A program made the position numbers and the translations under genes. DNA of 25,279 bases. Source: Gnetum montanum (lineage: Eukaryota; Streptophyta; Gnetopsida; Gnetales; Gnetaceae). Under the pieces are notes generated by a model. That model was not told the DNA's origin, did not search any database, and was given only the letters and a program-made list of their open reading frames with translations. Where the stretch lies: assembly GCA_015680685.1 (NCBI GenBank), contig MNCI01007639.1, positions 525,085 through 550,363 of the forward strand, given 5' to 3'. Positions 10,590 through 20,039 of this stretch are shown here, in pieces (the stretch's first letter is position 1; each line of letters opens with the position of its first letter).

Positions 10590-10731
10590 ACTACGTTGGG
10601 ACCATCTACCTCGCAATGTAGATGGAATTTTTTGGATTTTTCATTTCCAACCCAACGTAGTCACTACTAAAACCCAACGAAGATGTAGCATTGGAATTGT
10701 TGGGATTTTCCATTTCCATTTTCCCAACAAT
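10590..10731 (+). repeat. Single diverged unit of the palindrome repeat, with nested inverted repeats
   Basis: Outer arms ACTACGTTGGG (10590-10600) and CCCAACGTAGT (10651-10661) are exact reverse complements. Inside the left half, CCATCTAC (10602-10609) pairs with GTAGATGG (10618-10625). A third pair, ATTGTTGGG (10696-10704) and CCCAACAAT (10723-10731), follows. The segment GTAGTCACTACTAAAACCCAACGA aligns with the AGTCACTAGTAGAGCCCAATG pattern of the 2.0-4.8 kb array on the same strand. It keeps the CpG that is TG or CA in the array copies. Confidence 0.75.
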
Positions 10732-11408
10732 GGCTAGCATAGTCACTCCAAGTCTTTAGCAATTGCAACATGGCTAGGGTAGATAGCATTTTCTAGCAAC
10801 TTCTAGGTAGTCCACCAAGGTCAATGTACTTTAGATGCTTTTAGCACATTTACAAAAGTCCATTTACTATTTATAATAAACAAATGGGATTTTTTTGCTA
10901 CAATGTATTCCAAACTTACTTTATATGGAAACTATGTTGAAAATTGTAATCATTTCCACCTACAAATAGACATATTTCTATCAGTAATCACAACAATGAT
11001 GTGTAGGCCACAAAAATAGCAATTCCACACCTATATAGATCCAATGGAAACACCTTATTTTGATTCCCAACTTTGAGAATTTTCATAACTTGAAAGCATT
11101 TTGCAACCTAGAGAGCCTTTGTAACCTTACAATTTCTTTGAGCAAAACTAGTATCAACATTGGGCATAAAGACTCCCAATGTAATACCATTGCACCAAAG
11201 GTGGAATACCATTTATGATCACAATTGCTAATTTTGGTGGAAACTAGTGAGAAGTTGCTAGAAATTCAATTTAGGAAGAATCTAGATCATGGAGTTGACA
11301 TGCAACATAGCCTACCAGCTCTAATGAACTTCAAGCTCCTTCAAGTGACTTCTTGTGCACCTAGCACAAAATCTGTACTTTTTGAATGTACTACTTATTT
11401 TCCATTTT

Positions 11409-11414
11409 AATAAA
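11409..11414 (+). terminator. AATAAA polyadenylation-type signal
   Basis: AATAAA is followed by a GT-rich, T-rich stretch (GTTGTAGTTCATTGTTGTGT), a normal plant 3'-end context. It lies about 2.15 kb after the gypsy pol stop and would mark the R region of the candidate LTR. Confidence 0.35.
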
Positions 11415-11464
11415 GTTGTAGTTCATTGTTGTGTAGATTTAATTTCATGTTTTTATTTTTGTGT

Positions 11465-11580
11465 CTATTTTCCATTCTAAATCTGTAATTCTATTTCCAT
11501 TTACATTTTTTTTTTACGTTTACATTTTTATTTTTCTTTACATTTTCATTTACATTTAATTTTACGTTTCCATTGACACT
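11465..11580 (+). repeat. Degenerate T-rich short tandem repeat
   Basis: Repeats of a TTTACATTT/TTTCCATTT-like 10-12 base motif occur about eight times, interrupted by a T run near 11505. It is a low-complexity pyrimidine tract and has no coding potential. Confidence 0.7.
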
Positions 11581-11902
11581 TTTGTAAGTCCTTGGGTGAT
11601 TGCCTAGATCATCCAGAGTGCCTTGAATCCTATTTTTTGGAGCCCCTTAGGATTTGATTCTAAAACTATTTGAGCACTTGGGATATTCTGGTTTCCATTT
11701 TAGTAATCAAATTTTCCAAGTCCTATACTTCTAAACATCTATACTCTGAATTTAGCATGAATAAAGAAGTTCTTCTTTTCTTGTTTCATATTTGAGTCCT
11801 TTAGTTTTCCTTAAGCTTTTAAGGAAATTTTATTTGAATTGGATAGAGGATTTTAAACTCCTTATCAAGTGGCATGATATTTTCTAACTCCATATGTAAT
11901 TA

Positions 11903-12270
11903 CTATACTTTCTCTTGATTCCATTCCAATTCTTTGAAATAGAATGTATGATCAATATCAACAGTTCTTAACTCAACTAGGACCTTGATCAATTTACTTT
12001 CAACTATTCTCCTTGGATCTTTTAGCATGGAATCCATGTTTGCATCATCTCTTAAAACTTTTTCAATCCATCTATTAGGCCTATGTTGACCATTTTATAC
12101 TTGGATCTCCACTACAACATGTTGGATATTACACATGCTTTCTTGGGTATTATGTAAGGAAGAAGCATCATTTTTAAAAGCTTGAAACTAATTTCATTGT
12201 AATCTAGGTAGATAAAATCATGAATTGCTAATTCATTAATGATGGAAAAAATATCTATAGATCCTCTTAA
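11903..12270 (-). pseudogene. Unidentified coding-like relic B
   Basis: On the minus strand one frame stays open for about 62 codons. It reads RPNRWIEKVLRDDANMDSM, then KDPRRIVESKLIKVLVELR, then DIDHTFYFKELEWNQEKV and a stop at 11903. One stop upstream, the frame continues another 24 codons. The residue mix (balanced charge, W, few rare residues) looks like protein and not like AT-rich noise. A neighbouring frame is open just upstream (INELAIHDF...). I do not recognise the family. It may be part of the same antisense gene as relic A at 12490-13029. Confidence 0.35.
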
Positions 12271-12489
12271 ATAATATCACTGCTTAAGATATCACCTTAC
12301 ATTTTTAAGTTCTTATCAAGCTCTTGAAATCATTCAATTTAAATAGTAGAAGCTTAACCTTCTCATTCTACTTTAGTCATGATCATATATCTATCACTAA
12401 GAATGGTTTCACATTCCTAGTTAATATTGAAAAGCTTGTGGGATGATATATAGAACTTTAAACTTACACATACATTCTTATGATGAAGC

Positions 12490-13029
12490 TTAAAGTTTAA
12501 ATAAGATCCTTACTATTTGACTATGGAGCTGATTTGATGACCTAGGATGAGATGCTTCAGTACATTCTTTCTTTTTCTTGAAATTAAGGATAATATCTTT
12601 AACTATGGGTTTATGTTGAGGTAATCCCTACATCATGTTCTTTTAGTCTGTCATTCCCATCATGATGGATTTTTCATTAGTGTACCTTAGTATACCTACC
12701 CATTTACACAATCTTTTATTACATATATGAAGATACACACCAACTCATCTTTCTTCTTCATGCCTTTAAGTCTCTTCATAAAGGCTTTGTACATAGCATA
12801 TAGAAGGTTAACTGTACATCATCCCCTCATCATGGTCAAAAACTTAATGGCACGTGTAGAGATGATCAATGATTACTTGGTTTATATAATGTTGTAGAAA
12901 ACAATCACATACATGGCATTCACCTTCATGTGGTAGTGTTAATTCCTTCACTTCCTCATTGGTCATGTTAGATGTTTCTATGAAAACCTTGAACCTCAAC
13001 ATGGAATCACAAAAAACTATCTTTGGCCA
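12490..13029 (-). pseudogene. Unidentified coding-like relic A with frameshifts
   Basis: On the minus strand three successive frames give protein-like text linked by single-base shifts. The first has PKIVFCDSMLRFKVFIETSN and NEEVKELTLPHEGECHVCDC. The second has RAIKFLTMMRG, a stop, LLYAMYKAFMKRLKGMKKKD and ELVCIFIYVIKDCVNG. The third has LCKWVGILRYTNEK and PIVKDIILNFKKKKECTEAS. The CHVCDC pair recalls a zinc-binding motif, but nothing confirms it. No family is recognised. It lies antisense and 3' to the gypsy pol, where some Tat elements such as maize Grande carry an antisense extra gene; that link is inference. A decayed host gene is possible. Confidence 0.4.
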
Positions 13030-13667
13030 CTATTCATTATCATGTAGATTAAAAAAACTCTATGGTATCAATAGTAGACTAGGTCAATGTTAACATGAAT
13101 ATATATTTGATAATGATCATGGTACAATCATGACTCATCAGGATTATCACCTAAAGTCTTAATGCTCATCCCACAAAGTAAGATCCTAGAAGGATTAATG
13201 CATAAGTGAAAACATAAGCTATTTGAGTTGTTATATCTAAGGTTGAACCCATGTCTTATGATTTCATAAATAAGCACTTAATCATCATCATGATATCATA
13301 ATTCATATTTTCTTAAAGTTCTTTAACATCAAAATAGTATCATGCAATTGGTTGTGTGAGAAGCTTGTTTTCTAAATATGTTTTTTTAGTTCAAGAGGAG
13401 CATCCTCAAACAGCTTTATAAATATTTTTCCTGAAGGATAGCTCTTCTACAAATATCATGTGCTTTAACTATTTCTCAATACACTAGTTCACCAAGAGAA
13501 GCTTCTTGTAATCTACTCTATATTAAATTCATATTGGTTTGCAATACACTAACAAAATGATAAGATCAATAAGATCCAAATCTTTATTCTAAGGCACATC
13601 AAACTAGTTCTAATTCTTTTTCTAATTTTTATCATATGCATGTGCATTTGTGGGGTAGTGGAGGTGT
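13030..13667. other. AT-rich spacer without a recognisable gene
   Basis: Stops are frequent in all frames and no domain motif can be read. A short GT run (GTGGAGGTGTGTGTGTG) occurs at about 13658-13675, at the left edge of the first SINE-like copy. Confidence 0.5.
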
Positions 13668-13823
13668 GTGTGTGTTGAAACCCTAAAATAATTATAATTT
13701 AGGTACCCCCAAGATATAGAATCTAGTTATAACTTTATAACTCAGCATTACCTACCAGAATTGAATCCTTAACTTGGACCTTTCAAATTAAGGATCTAAC
13801 ACTAGGCTAATACCTCATTATTT
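13668..13823 (-). repeat. SINE-like element, copy A
   Basis: This matches the copy at 15900-16069 over about 140 bp with nearly the same length. On the minus strand the head has an A-box-like TTAGCCTAGTGTTAG (13796-13810), then a B-box-like GGATTCAATTCTGG (13755-13768). The spacing is that of a tRNA-type RNA polymerase III promoter. The tail reads into an AATTATTTTAGGG-type end. It fits a tRNA-derived SINE; no target duplication was found. Confidence 0.55.
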
Positions 13824-15700
13824 TTACTACTTTTTGTGTTTGAGACAAACTAGACATTAAGGTTTTAAACTTGATGGACAAGTATTTTTAATGCTTAAAC
13901 CATAATGTATCAAACATTTTAAATCTGCAATTACACTAAATAATTATGCAAGTGGCTTAAGAATTATGTCCATAGTAAAAAAAGCATTAGTAAACTCGAT
14001 AGAATATGCAAATTCAAAACATAATTCATGTGGAACATAATTACATGTAAACTCTAATCCATCTATCATGTAAAAAAAATTTAAAGCATAAAATTAAATT
14101 TACATACCACAAATGGTCTCTTTTACCCATGGCTAAGCTTCAAGACACTTGGCTCAAAATAAGGAACAACTAATTAAATCATATTAGAAACAAGTTGTAA
14201 AAGCTAAAGGACTAAGAAATTTGATTTAATTCTAAATATTAGCAAGAAAAAGATAAATGGGGCATAAAAATCAATAAATAGAATAACAAAATACAAGAAA
14301 AAATACATCGAGAAGGATATAGTAATGTATCTGGCTTTATAATGGTGCTAGAAGGGTGCTCTAGGCAAGCATTTCCTTCCTTTCTTTGTTTTTTAGAAAA
14401 ATAAAAATATAAATACTTCAAAAATCATTCATGCACTTTCTACCTCCAACAAATCTAAGAAAGCCAAATTAAATTCCAAAGAATATTTTAAAAAAAATTT
14501 AAATAATTTATTATACACATCAAATAATCTTGAAGCACACCCTCAAGATGAATACTTAAGCTTCTAAAAATAGTTCCAATAGAAATGGATACTCATGGAA
14601 CATGAAAACACCCAACTTTACAAAAACATTTAACATAATGTTAAGGAACTTGAGATGTACAATTCAATTTTTAATTTAATGTAATTATGAAATCATAGAT
14701 TGCACATATGTCTAAGATCCAATAAAAATAGGGAGGAAGAAGAAGAATACAAGGGAATACATAAATTTAATATTACATAAATAATTAAAATTGAAAGTGA
14801 AAATATACAAATCTAAAAAATTTATGATAATAAAGAAATCTAATTAAATAGTTAAATCAATCATTAAATTCATCACATGATAATGTTCAAGCAACCAAAT
14901 AAGTGCTTTATATAAAGCAAACACCACAACCTATCCAAGATGAAAGATATTCAATATGATCATATTCTCAAAATTTTGAAGCTACTTTTTGGGGTTTAAC
15001 ACCCATCATAATGTTAAAGCTACGAAAGATTCGCAAGCAAATCCTTCACATAGTAGCCTCTTAACCTTATTTCCCTTATAAATCCTACTAATAAACAATG
15101 AGACATCAACATCCATTACTAGTCCATCCTAAAGGATGCTTAGATCTCATTAGTTCCTTCATATCAATATGACTTCTTGCAATACCTAGTGGTGAACTAG
15201 AAATGCAACAAACGATAAATGAATAAATAATATGAAAAATTTATGAAATGATATAATACTACACAAATAATCTTCCACTAGTTCCCATAATTTATACTCA
15301 TCCACATGGTAAGGATAGATCTCTAACTTATCCTTCAAAGCATAAAGCTATATCATCACATCCGATGTTATCTAACTTTAATTATTCCTTGGTCCAACCA
15401 TTAACTACATCAAAATAAAGTGATTTAACATATTCTTTTAGAAGTCAAGTAATGAACAATAAGTGGTTCACATGTTTAATCATATAAATCTACAAGCATA
15501 CTCAATAAAATTTATTATAATCCGTAGAAGAAATAAATTTTTTATCTAGGAGGAGATGGATTTCAAGTAATTATCTTCCCATGTCACTTTTTTTGGACTC
15601 AAAGCATATGATTAATGTTGCTTTTTATCCATTTTACTTATCATAGAAAATATACGTAAAATATAAATTGTACTAACACATGCTAACTAATTACAAGTAT
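13824..15700. other. AT-rich spacer without a recognisable gene
   Basis: Nearly 1.9 kb of AT-rich sequence with runs such as AAAAAAAATTTAAA and TTTAAAAAAAATTTAAATAATTTA. No domain or RNA gene could be read on either strand, and the 60-codon minus frame at 14239-14421 is low complexity. A somewhat less AT-rich patch at 14990-15200 also shows no coding pattern. Confidence 0.5.
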
Positions 15701-15707
15701 GAGTGAA

Positions 15708-15790
15708 TGTAAAGTCCTATATTAGGGATGTTTGAACTTGAAATAATTTGACTATGGATACACCTTAATACCTATAGTGAATAGGATATA
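15708..15790 (-). repeat. SINE-like element, partial copy B
   Basis: The start AAAGTCCTATATTAGGGATG and the following AAATAATTTGACTATGGATACACCTTAATACC align with the tail end of the copy at 15900. The head with the promoter boxes is too diverged to recognise. It lies about 190 bp from copy C in the same orientation, so it is either a tandem duplication or two insertions. Confidence 0.4.
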
Positions 15791-15899
15791 TTATAAGAAT
15801 TCTAGAGAAATATAATAATGTCTCAAGTATAACTCAAACTAGTAACCTTTTATCTAACAAGACTATGAATTATTCACTTAAATCATTTATCACTAGCAT

Positions 15900-16069
15900 A
15901 AAGTCCTATATGAGGGTTGTTGGAACCTCAAAATAATTATAATAAAGGTACACTCTAATATATATAGTTCAGTTAGAACTTTAGGACTTAGCATTTTCCA
16001 CCAGAATTAAACCCATAACTTGAAGCATTCATATCAAAAGTCTTAGCACTAGACTAACATATCATTATT
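15900..16069 (-). repeat. SINE-like element, copy C
   Basis: This is the second clear copy of the family. On the minus strand an A-box-like TTAGTCTAGTGCTAA (16043-16057) is followed by a B-box-like GGGTTTAATTCTGG (16001-16014), then about 100 bp of body ending near GAGGTTCCAACAACCC. Matched against 13668-13823 the two are colinear with scattered substitutions. This supports one dispersed short element with a tRNA-like head. Confidence 0.55.
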
Positions 16070-16299
16070 GGGCATTAATTTTTGGGCAACTAAACTACTT
16101 AATTAATAAGTAAATCAAGGTAATTAACTATAGAATAACCAAGTAAATAATGCTTAGTACTTTTGCAGATATAAAGGTAAAAGTAAACATTATAGAAAAT
16201 TGTATTAATAACTGCACTAATAGTAAAATGAAGGAAATATATAATTAAACTAAGTCAAAATGTTGTAATGTGCTAGGAATTAATTTCAATCTTTATTGT

Positions 16300-16530
16300 T
16301 GAACATGGAGAGACCACCACTTCGAGTGATGGTAAAATTTTTATTTCTCATGTTGTAAGACTTGGGTTCAAGACTAGGTAGACCCACTTGAACAAGGTTA
16401 GGATTTCACTCATCCACTAATCCTAACAAGACCCTACTTTGACAAGATGAGCATTAAGCCTATGGGAGATGATCTTTTTTATTGCCAAACATGGGTACAT
16501 CTAGGTATAACTAGTTGAATAAAAACACAT
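16300..16530 (+). repeat. Second SINE-like family, plus strand
   Basis: An A-box-like CTTCGAGTGATGG (about 16319-16331) and a B-box GGGTTCAAGACT (16364-16375) sit at tRNA-like spacing, preceded by a purine-rich start. The body continues through GAACAAGGTTAGGATT and ends near TTGAATAAAAACAC. The region has clearly higher G+C than its surroundings. No second copy is present in the window, so the call rests on promoter boxes and composition. Confidence 0.45.
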
Positions 16531-17871
16531 AAAACTGTTACCAACTAACTTAAAATATACAATGTATACACTTATCAACTAACTTCAAGTTACGAAAATA
16601 AACTATAAAAATTTTTCTACTCTAATTAAAAAATTAATGATTTCTTCTTTCATGACTCATGTGCATCCCAACCAAAATGGAATTTTTTTGTTTCATCACC
16701 AAAAGATTTTGCTTTGATTTTCTCCCTTCATGCACATATGTACATTAGGTCTTGCATTCTTGCCACATTATAAATTTTTCAAATGTAAGATGTAAATGCT
16801 TCCACGTGCTTGTCATGTTACAAATTTTGTAGATTAGACTTTATACTACTTTTTTTATACTTATAATCATGAGAATCACTTCTAGAACTATCTTATTTTT
16901 CTTTATCTTCTATTTGTATCTAATCAAGTACTAAGATTTGATACAATATTCCATAAATGACTTTCTTGGAAAATAATCTTCATATTGATTTCTTGTTTTT
17001 TGTAATTTGTCATTATTAATTTCTGATTATCTAATCACATTCACAACTAGCCTTAGAGTATTCTTATCATCATCTTCTATGAATAAATTTTTCCAAAAAG
17101 TTATGACGATTTCAACATTATTGGAATTTCTACTCTTCTTTCTATCATCTTTCTACTTGCATCCAACTTTCATAATATGTTATAACTCATGTGCTAGTTG
17201 TAACTTTACAGCTATTTTTTATTTTTAGATTTTTTATGAAAATAGAGATGGTAATATTGAAACATTATGACTTAATTAAATAATTCACAAAGAATTAATA
17301 TTTTAATACAATGTGAGTCATATTTTCAAAAATGCACATCTTACTTATCTCATGAATAATTCTTCTTGAAAAATCTTTCCTCTAGGCTAGGAAAAGGATT
17401 AAGCCTTGCCTATATCCAAAAGCACCATCACGGGGTTTCACTTATTATTAAAGGATTTCCTATAAAGAGAAGGAGAAAACTCTCTCTCAAGACAAAAGAA
17501 TATATTAATTAGAAATTATGAATAAATAGCTATAGAATTTAAAAATTTCTTATCTTTGAGCCTCTGAATAAAAAGATATTAACACTTTAGAAAATAAATT
17601 AATTATTCAACTTTCACTAGGATATTTTTTTTCTTGAAGTTATAGTTGAAAAGTGACATCCTTAATAATTTGATATTAAACTACTAAAGAGATTTCATAG
17701 TTATGCTCTTGTTGCTAGAAAACAACTATACATTGAAGCTTCAAATGAACTAGAGAACATGTGGCCAAAGATACTTCTAAATGCAAAGAAATAAAGTAGA
17801 CAAAGTAGGTTTATCATCAAGAATGACTTCATTGATGCATGGTTAAAGTTAAAAATTTTGGATATTTATTT
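16531..17871. other. AT-rich spacer, partly 3' flank of the LINE relic
   Basis: There is no gene. The plus-strand open frame at 17007-17228 is T-rich and low complexity. The part from about 17600 to 17871 may be the end of the minus-strand LINE, because zf-RVT domains are normally followed by a few hundred bases before the element end. No poly(A) tail or target duplication could be fixed. Confidence 0.45.
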
Positions 17872-18189
17872 CCACGTATGTTGTACAATAGGACACTTGA
17901 AAAACATGAAAAATAATTCTTTACTTCTACAAAGAAAACATTGAAGAGAAACAATTTTCATATGTTTGAGATGAGTCACAATAGAAAGACCTTGATGAAT
18001 AAGACATTATAAAAAATATAAACTTTTGGAAAGGTAGGAGCTCTTCAAATATCTTTCATTTTCCTCATCCAAAAGTTTGATGATAAATGCATTTTCCAAG
18101 CCTTGTTAAATTTTTTATGAATAAAATCATTTTTTTGTAATAATCTCATAAGCAACTTTTGAGTTAAAAGAAAATACAGAATTGTCATC
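17872..18189 (-). pseudogene. LINE (non-LTR retrotransposon) ORF2 fragment, zf-RVT domain
   Basis: In order on the minus strand: DDNSVFSFNSKVAYEII (family form D..FSVKSAY); FWMRKM, then APTFPKVYIFYNVL (family form W...P.KV.IFLWR.L) in a second frame; LIHQGLSIVTHLKHM; and CFLCRSKELFFMFFKCP, ending HTW. The pattern CxxC, FF.CP and W is the reverse-transcriptase zinc-binding domain found after the RT in plant LINEs and related sequences. At least two frameshifts and several stops make it dead. RT and endonuclease are not seen; upstream sequence (to higher coordinates) is cut off near the copia LTR at 18518. Confidence 0.75.
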
Positions 18190-18517
18190 CTTCAAAAAAA
18201 TTTTAAAGGCTTATTAAAACTATTATCAACTTTAAATAGATTCTCAAGATTAGAAATTAAATTTTTATTTACCCTTTCTATCTAGACCATAAAGGCTAAA
18301 AGCTTCCTCCCATGTAATCTATCTATCCTACACATGTGAACAAGACACGATAGTAATACCAAATTTATTCAAAGTAGTACACAATCTAGATAAATAGTCA
18401 AAGCTTCTTCATTAAAAGAAAGCCACCATGTATTATGGTGTCACCCATGAAAAGTACTACATGACACCACCTGAGTCCCACTTAGCTACAAAAGAAACAT
18501 AGACTTAAGGTAGACTA
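18190..18517. other. Flank between the LINE relic and the copia element
   Basis: This is possibly more of the LINE body on the minus strand, but no motif is readable. Two small hairpins lie side by side: CACCAT/ATGGTG (18424-18440) and GGTGTCA/TGACACC (18438-18468). Their role is unknown. Confidence 0.4.
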
Positions 18518-19030
18518 TGTTAAAAACTAATGTCTAATTCTCTACCCACATGAAGACACATCTACACATCTATTTATTTTTGGTTAATGGATATATGTAA
18601 ACTATTTTTGCCCTACTTCACCTTTATTTTTCATAAATTTCATTATTTTCACTATGGGGAAGGACTTCTTAAGTTTCTTAAGTATGGACCCAATCATTTC
18701 CTATAAATTGTAAGGCCATACATGAATGAAATGACTTATTTTGAAGGCAATAAAGTTGACATTTGATTTTCTATGTAATATCATGATTTTTCATATTCTT
18801 TATTTTTTTCTTATTTACACATCTATCACTAATATCAACTTTCATCCTCAATTATCAATTTATTGCCATTATTCATTAGTGCAATCAAATTATCAAGAAA
18901 CCATCATATTAAATGCATTATCAATATTTCAATAAATTATTTTATCATAGTACAAAATTTTAGGCATTGTAGAATTATCACATCTAGAACATCAAGAGTC
19001 AAAACTACAAGAGTCAAGAAGTTTTTAACA
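18518..19030 (+). repeat. Copia 5' LTR
   Basis: It begins TGTTAAAA and ends TTTTAACA, exact inverted termini of 8 bp with the canonical TG...CA. The 513-bp length is typical. It aligns along its whole length with 22802-24159 apart from the nested insertion, including a stretch of about 30 identical bases beginning AATTGTAAGGCCATACATG (near 18706). A TATA-like CTATAAATT lies at 18701-18709. Confidence 0.93.
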
Positions 19031-19034
19031 AAAT

Positions 19035-19048
19035 TGGTATTAGAACCA
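19035..19048 (+). other. Primer binding site (initiator tRNA-Met type)
   Basis: TGGTATTAGAACCA begins four bases after the 5' LTR. Plant copia elements typically have TGGTATCAGAGCC there, complementary to the 3' end of initiator tRNA-Met. Two substitutions are visible, both of C-to-T or G-to-A type. Confidence 0.9.
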
Positions 19049-19054
19049 ACCATC

Positions 19055-19990
19055 ATGAGCTACAACAAAAAAATAGCCAAATGTCCCGTTATCTTCAATG
19101 GAACCCAATATTTCATTCTCTAGAAAGAAATGATGAAATGACTTTTGAAAGTTAATAAAGTATGGGATATGATAGAACCTAAAGAAGCACCTATCAAAGT
19201 CACCCTAAAAGGAAAAAATAAAGACACAGAAAATCCTCTAATTCATGAACTCCTAGAAGAAGAAAAATAGAAGAGAAAAGGTTTACATGCAAGAGTGATA
19301 ATTATTTTCAACGAATCAAAAAAAATAGCTAAAAGACTATGCTCATTAAAGACTGCTAAAGAAGTGTAAGAAAGATTATGCTTAGATTATCTAAGTAATA
19401 CCAAAAATCAACATACAAAAGAACTATTCTAAAGAATTCAATTTGACAAATTAGAAATCTGAAGAGATGAAGACATTGAAGAGCTTTTTACAAAGATGTA
19501 CACCAACATAAAAAAATATTGATGAATTTATATGTGGATTTACTCAACACCAAAAAGTATAGAAAATTATGGTAGCTCTTTACAATGGTCATAGATATCA
19601 AAACATGATGATGAACTTTCTACAAAATAAAGAATTTAAGCAACTCACTGTGGATGATCTAGCTGTTCAAATCAAAATACTTGAAAGTTTTAGAATTAAC
19701 AAAAATGATAAAGAACAAATGTTTACAACTAGCAAAGGAAGAGGAAGATTCAATAGATGTTATTCTCAGGACTAAAGCAACTCAAATAAGTTAGAGACTT
19801 TACAAAGAGATAACAGAAGTAAAGCTTTCATAAAAGAAAAATGGAACTCACAAGGATAGATAAATTCTCAAATCCCTTTATGCAAAGTTCGTAATAAAAA
19901 GGTCACACCATAAAAGTATGTTGGTATAACTCTAGACTTGATGCTCTTCAAATCTAAGACAAAGATAAAGTAATGACATCAAATCAAGAA
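19055..19990 (+). pseudogene. gag: Copia gag relic
   Basis: It encodes the particle protein of the element. The ATG lies seven bases after the primer site and gives MSYNKKIAKCPVIFNGTQYF, the usual copia gag start (a F.G..Y..W pattern), then a stop. The UBN2-like body is readable in pieces: VNKVWDMIEPKE, LHARVIIIFNESKK, FDKLEI, RDEDIEELFTKMYTNIKK and LTVDDLAVQIKILESFRIN. An arginine/glycine stretch follows (SKGRGRFNR at about 19730). The zinc knuckle at 19881-19923 reads CKVRNKKG, then HTIKVCW after a one-base frameshift. The second cysteine is R, so zinc binding would be lost even without the frameshift. Confidence 0.87.
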
Positions 19991-20039
19991 GATTATAAAG
20001 GTAACATTAAAGTTCTTAATTCTAACAAAATAATTTAAG

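Larger units (their letters stand above)
10239..11600 (+). repeat. Candidate gypsy 3' LTR (right end unresolved)
   Basis: It starts at TGTTGG after a purine tract. It contains the palindrome unit at 10590-10731, a TATA-like CTATATAGA at about 11032, and an AATAAA polyadenylation-type signal at 11409-11414, followed by a T-rich tail. This order suits U3-R-U5. The right end is not fixed and no partner LTR is visible, so this rests on signal order only. Confidence 0.35.

Noticed and set aside
17007-17228. 73-codon plus-strand open frame
   Set aside because: Low-complexity F/S/L composition from T-rich DNA; no motif.
17380-17440. Minus-strand GYRQGL resembling the LINE RT motif RQGDPLSP
   Set aside because: It lies downstream of the zf-RVT domain in LINE orientation, where the RT should be upstream, and only three or four residues match.
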